Source: JBFFXF01 sp041569895
GTDB lineage: Bacteria > Planctomycetota > UBA8108 > JACQVS01
DNA length: 33,020 nt
Direction of reading: 5' to 3'
NCBI GenBank assembly: GCA_041569895.1
Contig: JBFFXF010000050.1
Coordinates: forward strand, 1 to 33,020
Of this stretch, positions 17,439-25,497 are shown piece after piece. How positions within the stretch are numbered: position 1 is the first letter of the stretch; each line of letters begins with the position of its first letter. Made by a program: the position numbers and the translations under genes. The notes under the pieces were generated by a model. It saw only the letters and a program-made list of their open reading frames with translations, was not told where the DNA came from and did no database searches.

Positions 17439-18350
17439 GTGCTCGACGCGACCGACGTGGCGCTGCTCGCCACGGCTCTGGTGATCGCGCTCGCTCCCGC
17501 GATCGTCCTGGTGCGACGGCGGAGAGAGGCCGAGGAGGCGGATCGCCCGGCGCGGTCGGTCGAGGTGGCGGCCACGCTGTCGGTCGGCGGTGGCTTTTTG
17601 CTCGCCCACGCGGGACTGGTCGGCCTGCCGTCCTGGGGCGCGTGGGAGCACCAGCCGGCGTGGGTCGCGATTGCCGCGACGACCGCGGCGCTCCCGTTCG
17701 CGCTCGTGAAGCCGGGCTGCTCCTGGGGTCGCGCCGTCACTGCGGCGACGATCGCGGCGGTGATCGGCTGGCTGGTGATCGTGCCGGCGATCGGCTCGGA
17801 GTGGCAGGAGACGTCAGCCGGTGTCGGCTGGCTGCTCGTCCTCGCGCTCGCGTCGGCGGTCGTGCTCGACTCCACCGCCCGGCTCGCCGCGACGACGCCG
17901 GGCGCGATCGTGCCCGTCATCCTCGCGCTCACCGCGGCGGGATCGGCCGCGCTCTGTCTCGCCTCCCACTACGCGAAGTTCGCGCTGTCGAGCTTCGCCG
18001 TCGCCATGCTGATCGTGCCCGCCGGCGCCGTACTGCTCTTCCGGCGCCGCGCGTTCATCGGACAGGGGGCCGTGCTCGTGGCCAACGCGCTGCTCCTCGC
18101 GTTGCTCCTCGGGGGGTTCCTGCACTCGCTCGCCGACGACCGCGTCGCCGCGCCGTGGTTTCTCCTCGCCGGCGGCGCGCCGCTCTTCGCGCGTCTCGTC
18201 GACATCGGCGGCGGCCAGCGCTCGCTGATGACCGACGTGCTGCGCATCGCGGCCACGGCCGCGGCGGTGGGTGTCGCGGTGATCGGCGCGCTGGCGGGAG
18301 GCGCTCCCCCAGCGGCGGACGATGGCGGTGCTTCGGGGTGGGATTACTGA
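17439..18350 (+). CDS. Integral membrane protein of unknown function
   Basis: A 303-residue protein from GTG 17439, one base after the YceI stop, so probably co-transcribed with it. About 8-9 hydrophobic helices are seen (starting DVALLATALVIALAPAIVLV; another near VAIAATTAALPFALV; AVTAATIAAVIGWLVIVPAI; GWLLVLALASAVVL; IVPVILALTAAGSAALCLA; AVAMLIVPAGAVLLF; AVLVANALLLALLLGGFL; and the last VAVIGALAGGA). No transporter motif, catalytic residue or known domain is recognisable. It ends in an acidic-aromatic tail (DDGGASGWDY), only 24 bases from the ROK gene stop. Confidence 0.7.
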   Translation: MLDATDVALLATALVIALAPAIVLVRRRREAEEADRPARSVEVAATLSVGGGFLLAHAGLVGLPSWGAWEHQPAWVAIAATTAALPFALVKPGCSWGRAVTAATIAAVIGWLVIVPAIGSEWQETSAGVGWLLVLALASAVVLDSTARLAATTPGAIVPVILALTAAGSAALCLASHYAKFALSSFAVAMLIVPAGAVLLFRRRAFIGQGAVLVANALLLALLLGGFLHSLADDRVAAPWFLLAGGAPLFARLVDIGGGQRSLMTDVLRIAATAAAVGVAVIGALAGGAPPAADDGGASGWDY

Positions 18351-18374
18351 GCGACGCCGAGCCCGGTCGAGGCG

Positions 18375-19400
18375 TCAGTGCTGCGCCTGCTGACGCGCCA
18401 GGAGCGCCGCGCCGCGGCAGCCGGCCCAGTCCTGGTCGCCGGTAAAGTCGATGACGACGTCCGCCGCCGCGCCCGGGAAGGCCTCGGCCCGGAAGACCTC
18501 GCCGACGCGACCGACGAAGCGCTCGCGGAACTCGGGCGAGCTCTCGGTGAGTCCGCCGCCGATCAGCAGGATGTGCGGGTCGAAGCAGTTCGCGAGCTGC
18601 ACGAAGAGCAGACCGAGCGCCAGCGCCTGACGATCGAAGAGCTCGAGCGCGAGCTCGTCTCCCTTCTGGGCGCGCGCCAGGAGCGTCGCCGCCCGATCGC
18701 GTCCCCTGTCCTCCGTCGCGTGGAGCTCGTGGTCGCGCCACCGCTCGAGCGTGAGCGCCCGACGGAGGTGGTTGTCCAGCGCCGCGAGGCTGACGTACGC
18801 CTCGGCGCACGCCTCCTTGCCGCAGCCGCAGACCGGCACGAAGTCCGGCTCGATCGGATCGCGGAGCCGGTGGGTGGGCAGCCGGATGTGGCCGAACTCC
18901 GCGCCGTAGCCGCGGGCGCCGGTGAGCACGGTGCCGCCGCTGACGAGCGCCCCGCCGAGCCCGGTGCCGAGGATCGCGGCCCCGAGGATGCGCGAGGAGT
19001 CGTCGCCGTAGAGCCGGAAGTACTCCCAGAACGCCGCGGCGTTGCCGTCGTTGGCGTAGGTCACGGGACGACCGATCGATTCCTCGAGCGCCCCCCGCAC
19101 GGGGAAGTTCTCCCACTCGGGATGCCGCAGGTTCGGCGAACGGCTGAGCACGCCGTCGAGCGTCGCGGGTCCGGGCGTGTCGAGCCCCACGCCGGCGACG
19201 TCGTCCCAGCCCACACCGGCCAGCTCGAGCGCCTGGTTCGCGGCGACCACGAGCTGCTCGATCGTCCGGCGCGGCCCGTCGTTGGCGAGGCTGAGCACCT
19301 TGTCGAACCCGCCCACCAGGACCTCACCGTCCGCGGTGATCACCGTTCCCTTGATGTCGGTGCCGCCCATGTCCAGCCCGATGAAATGACTCGCGACCAT
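18375..19400 (-). CDS. ROK-family sugar kinase
   Basis: A 341-residue protein from ATG 19400, with GGGGAGA a few bases upstream. The ATPase-fold motif is GLDMGGTDIKG at residues 8-18 (phosphate 1). ANDGNAAA at 116-123 carries the catalytic Asp (D118), and GTGLGG lies at 145-150. The ROK zinc cluster is complete: EFGH (His171) followed by CGCGKEACAE (Cys191, Cys193, Cys198 and Glu200). These residues make a kinase more likely than a ROK repressor, and there is no DNA-binding domain. Likely substrate glucose, N-acetylglucosamine or a related hexose. It follows the pseudopilin gene on the same strand after a 535-base repeat-filled gap. Confidence 0.9.
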   Translation of the reverse strand: MVASHFIGLDMGGTDIKGTVITADGEVLVGGFDKVLSLANDGPRRTIEQLVVAANQALELAGVGWDDVAGVGLDTPGPATLDGVLSRSPNLRHPEWENFPVRGALEESIGRPVTYANDGNAAAFWEYFRLYGDDSSRILGAAILGTGLGGALVSGGTVLTGARGYGAEFGHIRLPTHRLRDPIEPDFVPVCGCGKEACAEAYVSLAALDNHLRRALTLERWRDHELHATEDRGRDRAATLLARAQKGDELALELFDRQALALGLLFVQLANCFDPHILLIGGGLTESSPEFRERFVGRVGEVFRAEAFPGAAADVVIDFTGDQDWAGCRGAALLARQQAQH

Positions 19401-19514
19401 GCTGTCTCCCCGATTCGAGTGTCCCGCGCCAGGCGCAGTATCGTATCGCGAGAGGGGAGATGGTTTCAAAGGTGCGGCAAGGTGGCCTGCGGGTTCGGGG
19501 TTGCTGGCGCCCGC

Positions 19515-19854
<340 letters not shown>

Positions 19855-19875
19855 GGGAAGTCCAGGTCATTCTCG

Positions 19876-19914
19876 ATCTGCGTCAATCTGCGTAATCTGC
19901 GTTCCCGTCCTCGT
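19876..19914 (-). repeat. AATCTGCG dispersed element, copy 1
   Basis: Tandem 9-base words of the type AATCTGCGT are followed by TCCCGTCCTCGT on the plus strand. The 23-base 3' part is identical to a copy at 32704-32726. Here it lies between the GspG-like gene stop (19936) and repeat module B. Confidence 0.85.
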
Positions 19915-19935
19915 AGCCAGTCGGCCCGCGGTCGC

Positions 19936-20349
19936 TCACTCCCCTTCCGGATACACCAGGTCCGCGTCCAGGCCGTCGCCTCCCTCGGCGCCGTCCGCGC
20001 CGAGGCTCCTGGCCGTCGGGTGGCCGTTGCTGAGCTCGTAGAGGTACGGGTTTCCCCAGGGGTCGTCGTACAGCTCGATGACGCCGGCGCGGCGACCGTC
20101 CTCGTCGACGCGGGCGCGCAGCTCGTCGAGGGTTTCCGGATACGAGCCCTCTCTGAGGTACTGGATCTCGGCGGCCTCGACGATCGCCCGGATGTCGTGG
20201 CACGCCTTGATCAGCCTGGCCTCGTCGCCCGGAGCGATGAGGCGGTAGGACACGAACGTCGCGAGGATGCCGATGATCGTGATGACGACGATCAGCTCGA
20301 GCAGCGTGAAGGCCGCGCGCCGGTGCGAGGTGGTAATCGGGAGGTGCAT
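19936..20349 (-). CDS. GspG-like type II secretion pseudopilin
   Basis: A 137-residue protein from ATG 20349, with AGGAGG 6 bases upstream. The class III signal peptide is short (MHLPITTSHRRAA), then FTLLELIVVITIIGILATFV with Glu at mature position 5. The residue before the cleavage site is Ala13 rather than the usual Gly, which prepilin peptidases often tolerate. The C-terminal domain has the GspG signature DPWGNPYLYEL and an acidic, Ca-site-like ending (GLDADLVYPEGE). No gspC-F or other secretion gene is present in the window, so this is an orphan copy. It is divergent from the sulfatase fusion gene. Confidence 0.87.
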   Translation of the reverse strand: MHLPITTSHRRAAFTLLELIVVITIIGILATFVSYRLIAPGDEARLIKACHDIRAIVEAAEIQYLREGSYPETLDELRARVDEDGRRAGVIELYDDPWGNPYLYELSNGHPTARSLGADGAEGGDGLDADLVYPEGE

Positions 20350-20525
20350 GGCGCCCTCCTGGAGAGGTGTCCGGGCGGCGAGCCCGAGGTGCCGCCGCAT
20401 CGTAATCTTTGAGAGCAACCGCCGTGCCGTCGTCGTAAGCGCTTCGACGGTGAGACCCGCGCCGGGGAGGCCTGTCGGGATGTGTGGCTCTGGTGTTTCC
20501 GATCGAGACACGGGACGCGTCGGGC

Positions 20526-20682
20526 TCGGTTCTCGGACTCGGTCATCGGGGTCGGTCATCGGAATTCGGTCATCGGCATCGGAATCGGAATCGGAGTCGG
20601 TATCGGCCATCGGTATCGGAGTCGGTCATCGGACTCCGTAACCAGAGCCCCGGGAACGGGTACGGGGACGGGGACGGGTACG
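20526..20682 (+). repeat. Composite repeat module C
   Basis: In the 418-base divergent gap 20350-20767. A TCGG array (20526-20640) mixes 6-base units TCGGNR with three TCGGTCA and one TCGGCCA 7-base units. It is followed after a short spacer by a CGGG array (20651-20682, units CGGGAA, CGGGTA, CGGGGA). It lies 86 bases before, and points to, the sulfatase-fusion start. The part nearest the pseudopilin gene (20350-20525) shows no structure I can name. Confidence 0.85.
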
Positions 20683-20767
20683 GTTGTGTTCACGGCCGTC
20701 CGGCGATATCTTCGACAGGCGTCGAATCGATCGGGTTTTCAGGGTTTCACGAGCACCCCACAACGCC

Positions 20768-23700
20768 ATGAGCCGCACCGCCACCGTTTCGCTGATCGTC
20801 CTCCTCCTCTCATGCGCCATCACCGACCGTGTCGCCGGCCGGGAGGACGGATCGCCGGCCGCAGAGCGGCCGAACGTCGTCATCATCTTCACGGACGACC
20901 AGGGCTACCGTGACGTCGGCGCGTTCGGCGCCACCGAGTTCGAGACGCCGAACCTCGATCGCATGGCGCGGGAGGGGATGCGCTTCACGGACTTCTACGT
21001 CGCGGCGCCGGTGTGCTCGCCCTCTCGCGCGGCGCTGCTGACCGGCTGCTATCCGCCGCGAGTCGGCATCACGGGTGTCCTCTTCCCCCGTCACCGCATC
21101 GGCCTCGACCCATCGACGGTGACGATCGCCGACCTGCTCCGGGGACGCGGCTACGCGACGGCGTGCGTCGGAAAGTGGCACCTCGGTCACCATCCCGCGT
21201 TCCTGCCGACGCGTCACGGTTTCGATCGCTACTTCGGCGTCCCGTATTCGAACGACATGGACCCGGTCAAGGGAGGCGACCGCAACCTCGACCGCGCCTG
21301 GGAGAAGAACAGCCATGCCGGCTGGAACGTCCCGCTGATGCGCGACGAGACGATCATCGAGCGCCCGGCGGACCAGCGGACGCTGACGCAGCGTTACACG
21401 GGCGAGGCGATCCGGTTCATCCGCGAGAATCGAGACCGCCCCTTCTTCCTCTACCTCGCGCACACCATGCCGCACATCCCGCTCTTCGTCGCGGATCGCT
21501 TCCGCGGCGCGTCCGGCGCGGGACCGTACGGTGACACGATCGAGGAGATCGACTGGTCGACCGGCGAGATCCTCGCCGCCATCCGCGACGCGGGGCTCGA
21601 CGAGCGCACCCTGGTCGTATTCACGAGCGACAACGGCCCGTGGCTCGGCAAGGGACGACGACACGCCGGCTCCGCGCTGCCGCTGCGCTCGGGCAAGTTC
21701 ACCGTGTACGAGGGCGGCATGCGCGTCCCGTGCATCATGCGCTGGCCGGGAAGGATTCCCGCCGGTCGGGAGTGCCGGGAGCTGGCCGCGACGATCGACC
21801 TGCTGCCGACGATCGCGCGTCTCGCCGGCGCGCGGATTCCCGATGACAGCGTGATCGACGGCAAGGACATCTGGCCGCTGATGGCCGGAGCCGACGGCGC
21901 CACGACGCCGCACGAGGCGTACTTCTTCTATCGCGGAGACAGGCTCCGCGCCGTGCGCAGCGGCGACTGGAAGCTGCACCTCGCGGGGCGCGACGGCGGC
22001 AGGGCGAAGCAGAAGCGGAAGCGCGCCGGCGCGGCGGCGGAGCTCTACGACCTCGGCGAGGACATCGGCGAGACCCGCAACCTCGCGTCGAGCGAGCCCG
22101 GCGTCGTGCGGCGGCTGACGGCACTGGCGCTCGGCTTCCACGCCGCGCTCGCCGCGGGCGCGCGCCCGCCGGGGAAGATCGACCGCGAGGGCCCCTTCCA
22201 GGCGAACGGCTTCAAGGTCGGAGAGGTCACCGACACGACGGCGGTCGTCTGGACGCGCCTGACGCGCCGCCCCGAGCGCAACCCGCCCGACGGCCCGATG
22301 GTCAACGTGATCATGGAGGAGCCGGAGAAGGACGGCGAGAAGAAGAGCGGGTCGCGTCGCCGGAAGGTCATCGGCGTCGAGTATCCCGACGGCGCGACGG
22401 TCGCCGATATCCGCGACGCGGCGCCCGGTGTCGACGGTTTCGTGCGGGTTCTCTACCGCGCCCCCGGCGCCGACGCATGGCTGCGGACCGCGTGGCACCG
22501 CGTCGATCCGGAGCGCGATTTCATCCGCCAGATCACGCTGCGCGGCCTCCGCCCCGGCACGCGGTACGAGCTCCGCGTCGAGAGCTCGCACGATGGCGAG
22601 GCCGCGACCGGGCAGACGATCGACGGCCGATTCAGCACGGCGCCGGCGCCCGCCGACGCGGACCGCGTCGTGTTCACGGTGAGCACCGGCCAGGCCTACG
22701 GGGACCGCGACGGGCCGCACGGATACGACATCTACCCCTCGATGCTCGAGCTCGACCCGCACTTCTTCGTGCACACCGGCGACATCGTCTACTACGACAG
22801 GCTCGCCAAGACGCCGGCACTCGCGCGGTACCACTGGCAGCGAACGTACGGCCTGCCGACCAACGTGGAGTTCCACCGTCGGGTGGCGAGCTACTTCATC
22901 AAGGACGATCACGACGTCTGGTTGAACGACTGCTGGCCCTCGCAGAAGACCGACTTCATGTATCAGTTCACCTTCGCCCAGGGCCAGGCGATCTTTCGCG
23001 AGCAGGTGCCGATGGGCGAGCGCACCTACCGCACGCGGCGATGGGGGCGCGACCTCCAGGTGTGGCTGGTCGAGGGGCGCGACTTCCGCAGCGCGAACAC
23101 CGATCCGGACGGCCCGGAGAAGACCATCTGGGGGGAGGAGCAGAAGGCGTGGTTCAAGCGGACGGTCTCCGCGTCGAACGCGAGCTTCCGCGTGCTGATC
23201 AGCCCGACGCCGATCGTCGGGCCGGACCGCACGAACAAGAACGACAACCATTCCAACGCCGGGTTCAAGCACGAGGGGGACGAGCTGCGGCGTTTCCTCG
23301 CGAGCGAGGGCGTGTACGTGATCTGCGGCGACCGCCACTGGCAGTACGCGTCGGTCGACCCCGCGACCGGCGTGCGCGAGTACTCGTGCGGTCCGGCGAG
23401 CGACTCGCACGCCGGCGGCTGGAGGCAGAGCGACTTCCGGCGGGAGATCCACCGCTACCTGAACGTCACCGGCGGCTTCCTGTCGGCGACCGTCGAGCGT
23501 GTCGACGACGTCCCGCGGATGACGGTGCGCTACCACGACAGCCGCGGCCGGACGCTGTTCGAGGACGTGCGCCTGGCGGGCTCCGACGTTCCCCCCGCCG
23601 AGGTCGTGATCGGCGCAGGGGACGACGACGCGGCGACACCCAGTCCGCTGCACCGTCCGTTCGGCGTCGACTTCGACGCCGCCGGCAACATGTACATCGT

Positions 23701-24559
23701 CGAGCTCGAGGGCGGACGCGTTCACCGGCGCGATGCCGTGTCGGGCGAGGTGACCACGATCGCGGGCAGCAGCGACAAGGGGCACGGTGGAGACGGCGGT
23801 CCGGCGGCCCGCGCGACCTTCAACGGCATGCACAACGTCGCGGTCACTCCCGACGGCGACGTGTACATCGCAGACAGCTGGAATCACTGCGTCCGGCGCA
23901 TCGACGGCCGCACCGGCATCATCACGACCGCGTTCGGCACCGGAGAGGAGGGTTTCTCCGGCGACGGCGGCCCCGCGTCGGAGGCCAGGTTCAACTACGT
24001 CATGTGCATCACCCTTTCGCCGGCGGGCGATGCCCTCCACGTCGCCGATCTGAGAAACCGCCGCGTGCGCACGATCGATCTCGCCAGCGGCATCGTCACC
24101 ACGATCGCCGGCAACGGCGAGCGCGGCGTGCCGGAGGACGGCGCCATGGCCGTCGAGAGCCCGCTCGTCGACCCGCGAGCAGTCGCCGCCGACTCGAAGG
24201 GGAACGTCTACGTGCTCGAGCGCGGCGGACACGCGCTGCGCGTCGTGGCCCCTGACGGCGCCATTCGCACCGTGGTCAACGCCAGCGGCGAGCCGGGCGA
24301 CGACGACGGTCCGGCCCTCATGGCACGACTGCGGTCACCGAAGCACATCGCCGTCGACTCCGAGGACTGCGTCGTGATCGCCGACGACCAGAACGGGCTG
24401 ATCCGGCGTTACGATCCGCGCATCGAGCGGGTGACGACGCTGCTCGGGCGCGGCGACGGCATCGAGCTGAGGAGCCCGCACGGCGTCTGCTTCGAGCAGG
24501 GCAAGCTGTTCGTCGTCGATACCGGGAACGACCGCATCCTCCGCGTTTACTCCCGCTGA
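20768..24559 (+). CDS. Exported sulfatase / PhoD-like phosphatase / NHL-propeller fusion
   Basis: A 1263-residue protein from ATG 20768, with a signal peptide (core VSLIVLLLSCAI, residues 7-18). Residues about 34-470 are an S1-type sulfatase: N36-VVIIFTDDQG with Ca ligands Asp43/Asp44, the CSPSR motif at 83-87 whose Cys83 is the expected formylglycine, KWHLG at 136-140 and SDNG at 287-290. Residues about 475-945 are a PhoD-like metallophosphatase: an N-terminal beta domain (ANGFKVGEVTDTTAVVWTRL), then HTGDIVYYDR, KDDHDVW near 712 and GDRHWQY near 854. Residues about 955-1263 are an NHL six-bladed propeller (IADSWNHCVRRID, VADLRNRRVRTID, VVDTGNDRILRV). Each domain keeps its catalytic motif, so all look active. 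Two esterases that cut sulfate and phosphate esters in one secreted chain fit polymer degradation; the substrate is unknown. Confidence 0.9.
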   Translation: MSRTATVSLIVLLLSCAITDRVAGREDGSPAAERPNVVIIFTDDQGYRDVGAFGATEFETPNLDRMAREGMRFTDFYVAAPVCSPSRAALLTGCYPPRVGITGVLFPRHRIGLDPSTVTIADLLRGRGYATACVGKWHLGHHPAFLPTRHGFDRYFGVPYSNDMDPVKGGDRNLDRAWEKNSHAGWNVPLMRDETIIERPADQRTLTQRYTGEAIRFIRENRDRPFFLYLAHTMPHIPLFVADRFRGASGAGPYGDTIEEIDWSTGEILAAIRDAGLDERTLVVFTSDNGPWLGKGRRHAGSALPLRSGKFTVYEGGMRVPCIMRWPGRIPAGRECRELAATIDLLPTIARLAGARIPDDSVIDGKDIWPLMAGADGATTPHEAYFFYRGDRLRAVRSGDWKLHLAGRDGGRAKQKRKRAGAAAELYDLGEDIGETRNLASSEPGVVRRLTALALGFHAALAAGARPPGKIDREGPFQANGFKVGEVTDTTAVVWTRLTRRPERNPPDGPMVNVIMEEPEKDGEKKSGSRRRKVIGVEYPDGATVADIRDAAPGVDGFVRVLYRAPGADAWLRTAWHRVDPERDFIRQITLRGLRPGTRYELRVESSHDGEAATGQTIDGRFSTAPAPADADRVVFTVSTGQAYGDRDGPHGYDIYPSMLELDPHFFVHTGDIVYYDRLAKTPALARYHWQRTYGLPTNVEFHRRVASYFIKDDHDVWLNDCWPSQKTDFMYQFTFAQGQAIFREQVPMGERTYRTRRWGRDLQVWLVEGRDFRSANTDPDGPEKTIWGEEQKAWFKRTVSASNASFRVLISPTPIVGPDRTNKNDNHSNAGFKHEGDELRRFLASEGVYVICGDRHWQYASVDPATGVREYSCGPASDSHAGGWRQSDFRREIHRYLNVTGGFLSATVERVDDVPRMTVRYHDSRGRTLFEDVRLAGSDVPPAEVVIGAGDDDAATPSPLHRPFGVDFDAAGNMYIVELEGGRVHRRDAVSGEVTTIAGSSDKGHGGDGGPAARATFNGMHNVAVTPDGDVYIADSWNHCVRRIDGRTGIITTAFGTGEEGFSGDGGPASEARFNYVMCITLSPAGDALHVADLRNRRVRTIDLASGIVTTIAGNGERGVPEDGAMAVESPLVDPRAVAADSKGNVYVLERGGHALRVVAPDGAIRTVVNASGEPGDDDGPALMARLRSPKHIAVDSEDCVVIADDQNGLIRRYDPRIERVTTLLGRGDGIELRSPHGVCFEQGKLFVVDTGNDRILRVYSR

Positions 24560-24571
24560 GGGGGAATGCCG

Positions 24572-25234
24572 ATGAGTGACACGAGCTCCGACTTCGCCGC
24601 GCTGCGCCAGTCGCTCTACAGCGCGGTGGTCGCCGACGCGCTCGACGGGCTCGGACTGCGAGACCAGTGCCCCGACGTCTCGTTCGGAGTCCGCACGCTC
24701 GGCGACGCGGTGCTCGTCGGACGGGCGCGGACGACGCTGTGGGCCGACATCTTCGAGGAGGACCCGAGGCCGTACGAGCTCGAGCTGCGCGCCGTCGACG
24801 ACTGCCGGCCGGACGACGTGCTGGTCTGCGCCACCGGTGGCTCGCTGCGTTCGGCGATCTGGGGAGAGCTCCTGTCGACGGCGGCCCGCAACCGCGGCTG
24901 CGTCGGCGCGATCGTCGACGGCGCCGTGCGCGACATCCGCGCCATGCGGGCGATGGAGTTCCCCGTCTTCGCCAGGGACGCGCGCCCGGCGGACAGTCGC
25001 GACCGACAGCGAGTGATCCAGATCGACGTGGCGGTCGAGATCGGCGGCGTCGTGGTGCGTCCCGGGGACCTCGTCGTCGCCGATGAGGACGGCGTCGTCT
25101 TCGTCCCGCGCCACGCCGAGGAGCAGGCGCTCGCGCGCGCGCTCGAGAAGGTCGGCACGGAGAATCGAATCCGCGCGGCCATCCGCGACGGCATGCCGGC
25201 CACCGAGGCATTTCGGCGCTTCGGGACGTTGTGA
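24572..25234 (+). CDS. RraA-family protein (aldolase/RraA-like fold)
   Basis: About 220 residues from ATG 24572; an ATG two codons earlier (24566) is possible, but GAGGGGG lies at the right distance only for 24572. Family landmarks: DALDGLGLRDQCPD near the start, GDAVLVGRARTT, then GSLRSAIWGELLSTAA, and the active-site segment GCVGAIVDGAVRDIRAM with its Asp-Gly-x-x-Arg-Asp. These match the aldolases of 4-hydroxy-4-methyl-2-oxoglutarate and the RraA/menaquinone-methyltransferase-annotated relatives. It follows the sulfatase fusion by only 12 bases, so it is very likely co-transcribed, and precedes the M81 gene on the same strand. Specific function cannot be assigned: the family name on homologues is often misleading. 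Confidence 0.87.
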   Translation: MSDTSSDFAALRQSLYSAVVADALDGLGLRDQCPDVSFGVRTLGDAVLVGRARTTLWADIFEEDPRPYELELRAVDDCRPDDVLVCATGGSLRSAIWGELLSTAARNRGCVGAIVDGAVRDIRAMRAMEFPVFARDARPADSRDRQRVIQIDVAVEIGGVVVRPGDLVVADEDGVVFVPRHAEEQALARALEKVGTENRIRAAIRDGMPATEAFRRFGTL

Positions 25235-25305
25235 GTCGCCGAGCGTGGGCGTTTTCTGATGACGACTCAGCAGGAACGCAGGAGGAAAAGGAAGCCCAGG
25301 AGGGT

Positions 25306-25482
25306 GATCTCCGGTCTCTGATCTCTGGTCTCTGACTCGGTCATCGGAATCGGTCTCGGTCTCGGCATCCGATCTCCGACCTCGGTCTCGGACCCCGCAC
25401 GCCCGGCCCCGACGTCGGCCATCGTGGTGACGACGATGGCCTTCGGGCACGGGGCCGGGACCGGGACCGGGACCGGGGACGG
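25306..25482 (+). repeat. Composite repeat module D
   Basis: It fills the 263-base gap between the RraA and M81 genes. In order on the plus strand: GGTCTCTGATCTCT heptamer-type words (25309-25336), a TCGG array with TCGGTCATCGGAATCGG at its start (25338-25392), the spacer GCCCGGCCCCGACGTCG (25401-25417), the leader ACGACGATGGCCTTCGGG (25430-25447), and a CGGG array of GGGACC-type units (25445-25480). The array ends about 18 bases before the M81 ATG. Confidence 0.9.
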
Positions 25483-25497
25483 TGAGAGAGGTGCTCG

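Noticed and set aside
20810..24232. 1140-codon open frame antisense to the sulfatase fusion
   Set aside because: Same GC-bias shadow effect. The sense strand has catalytic motifs for three domains, while the antisense has none.
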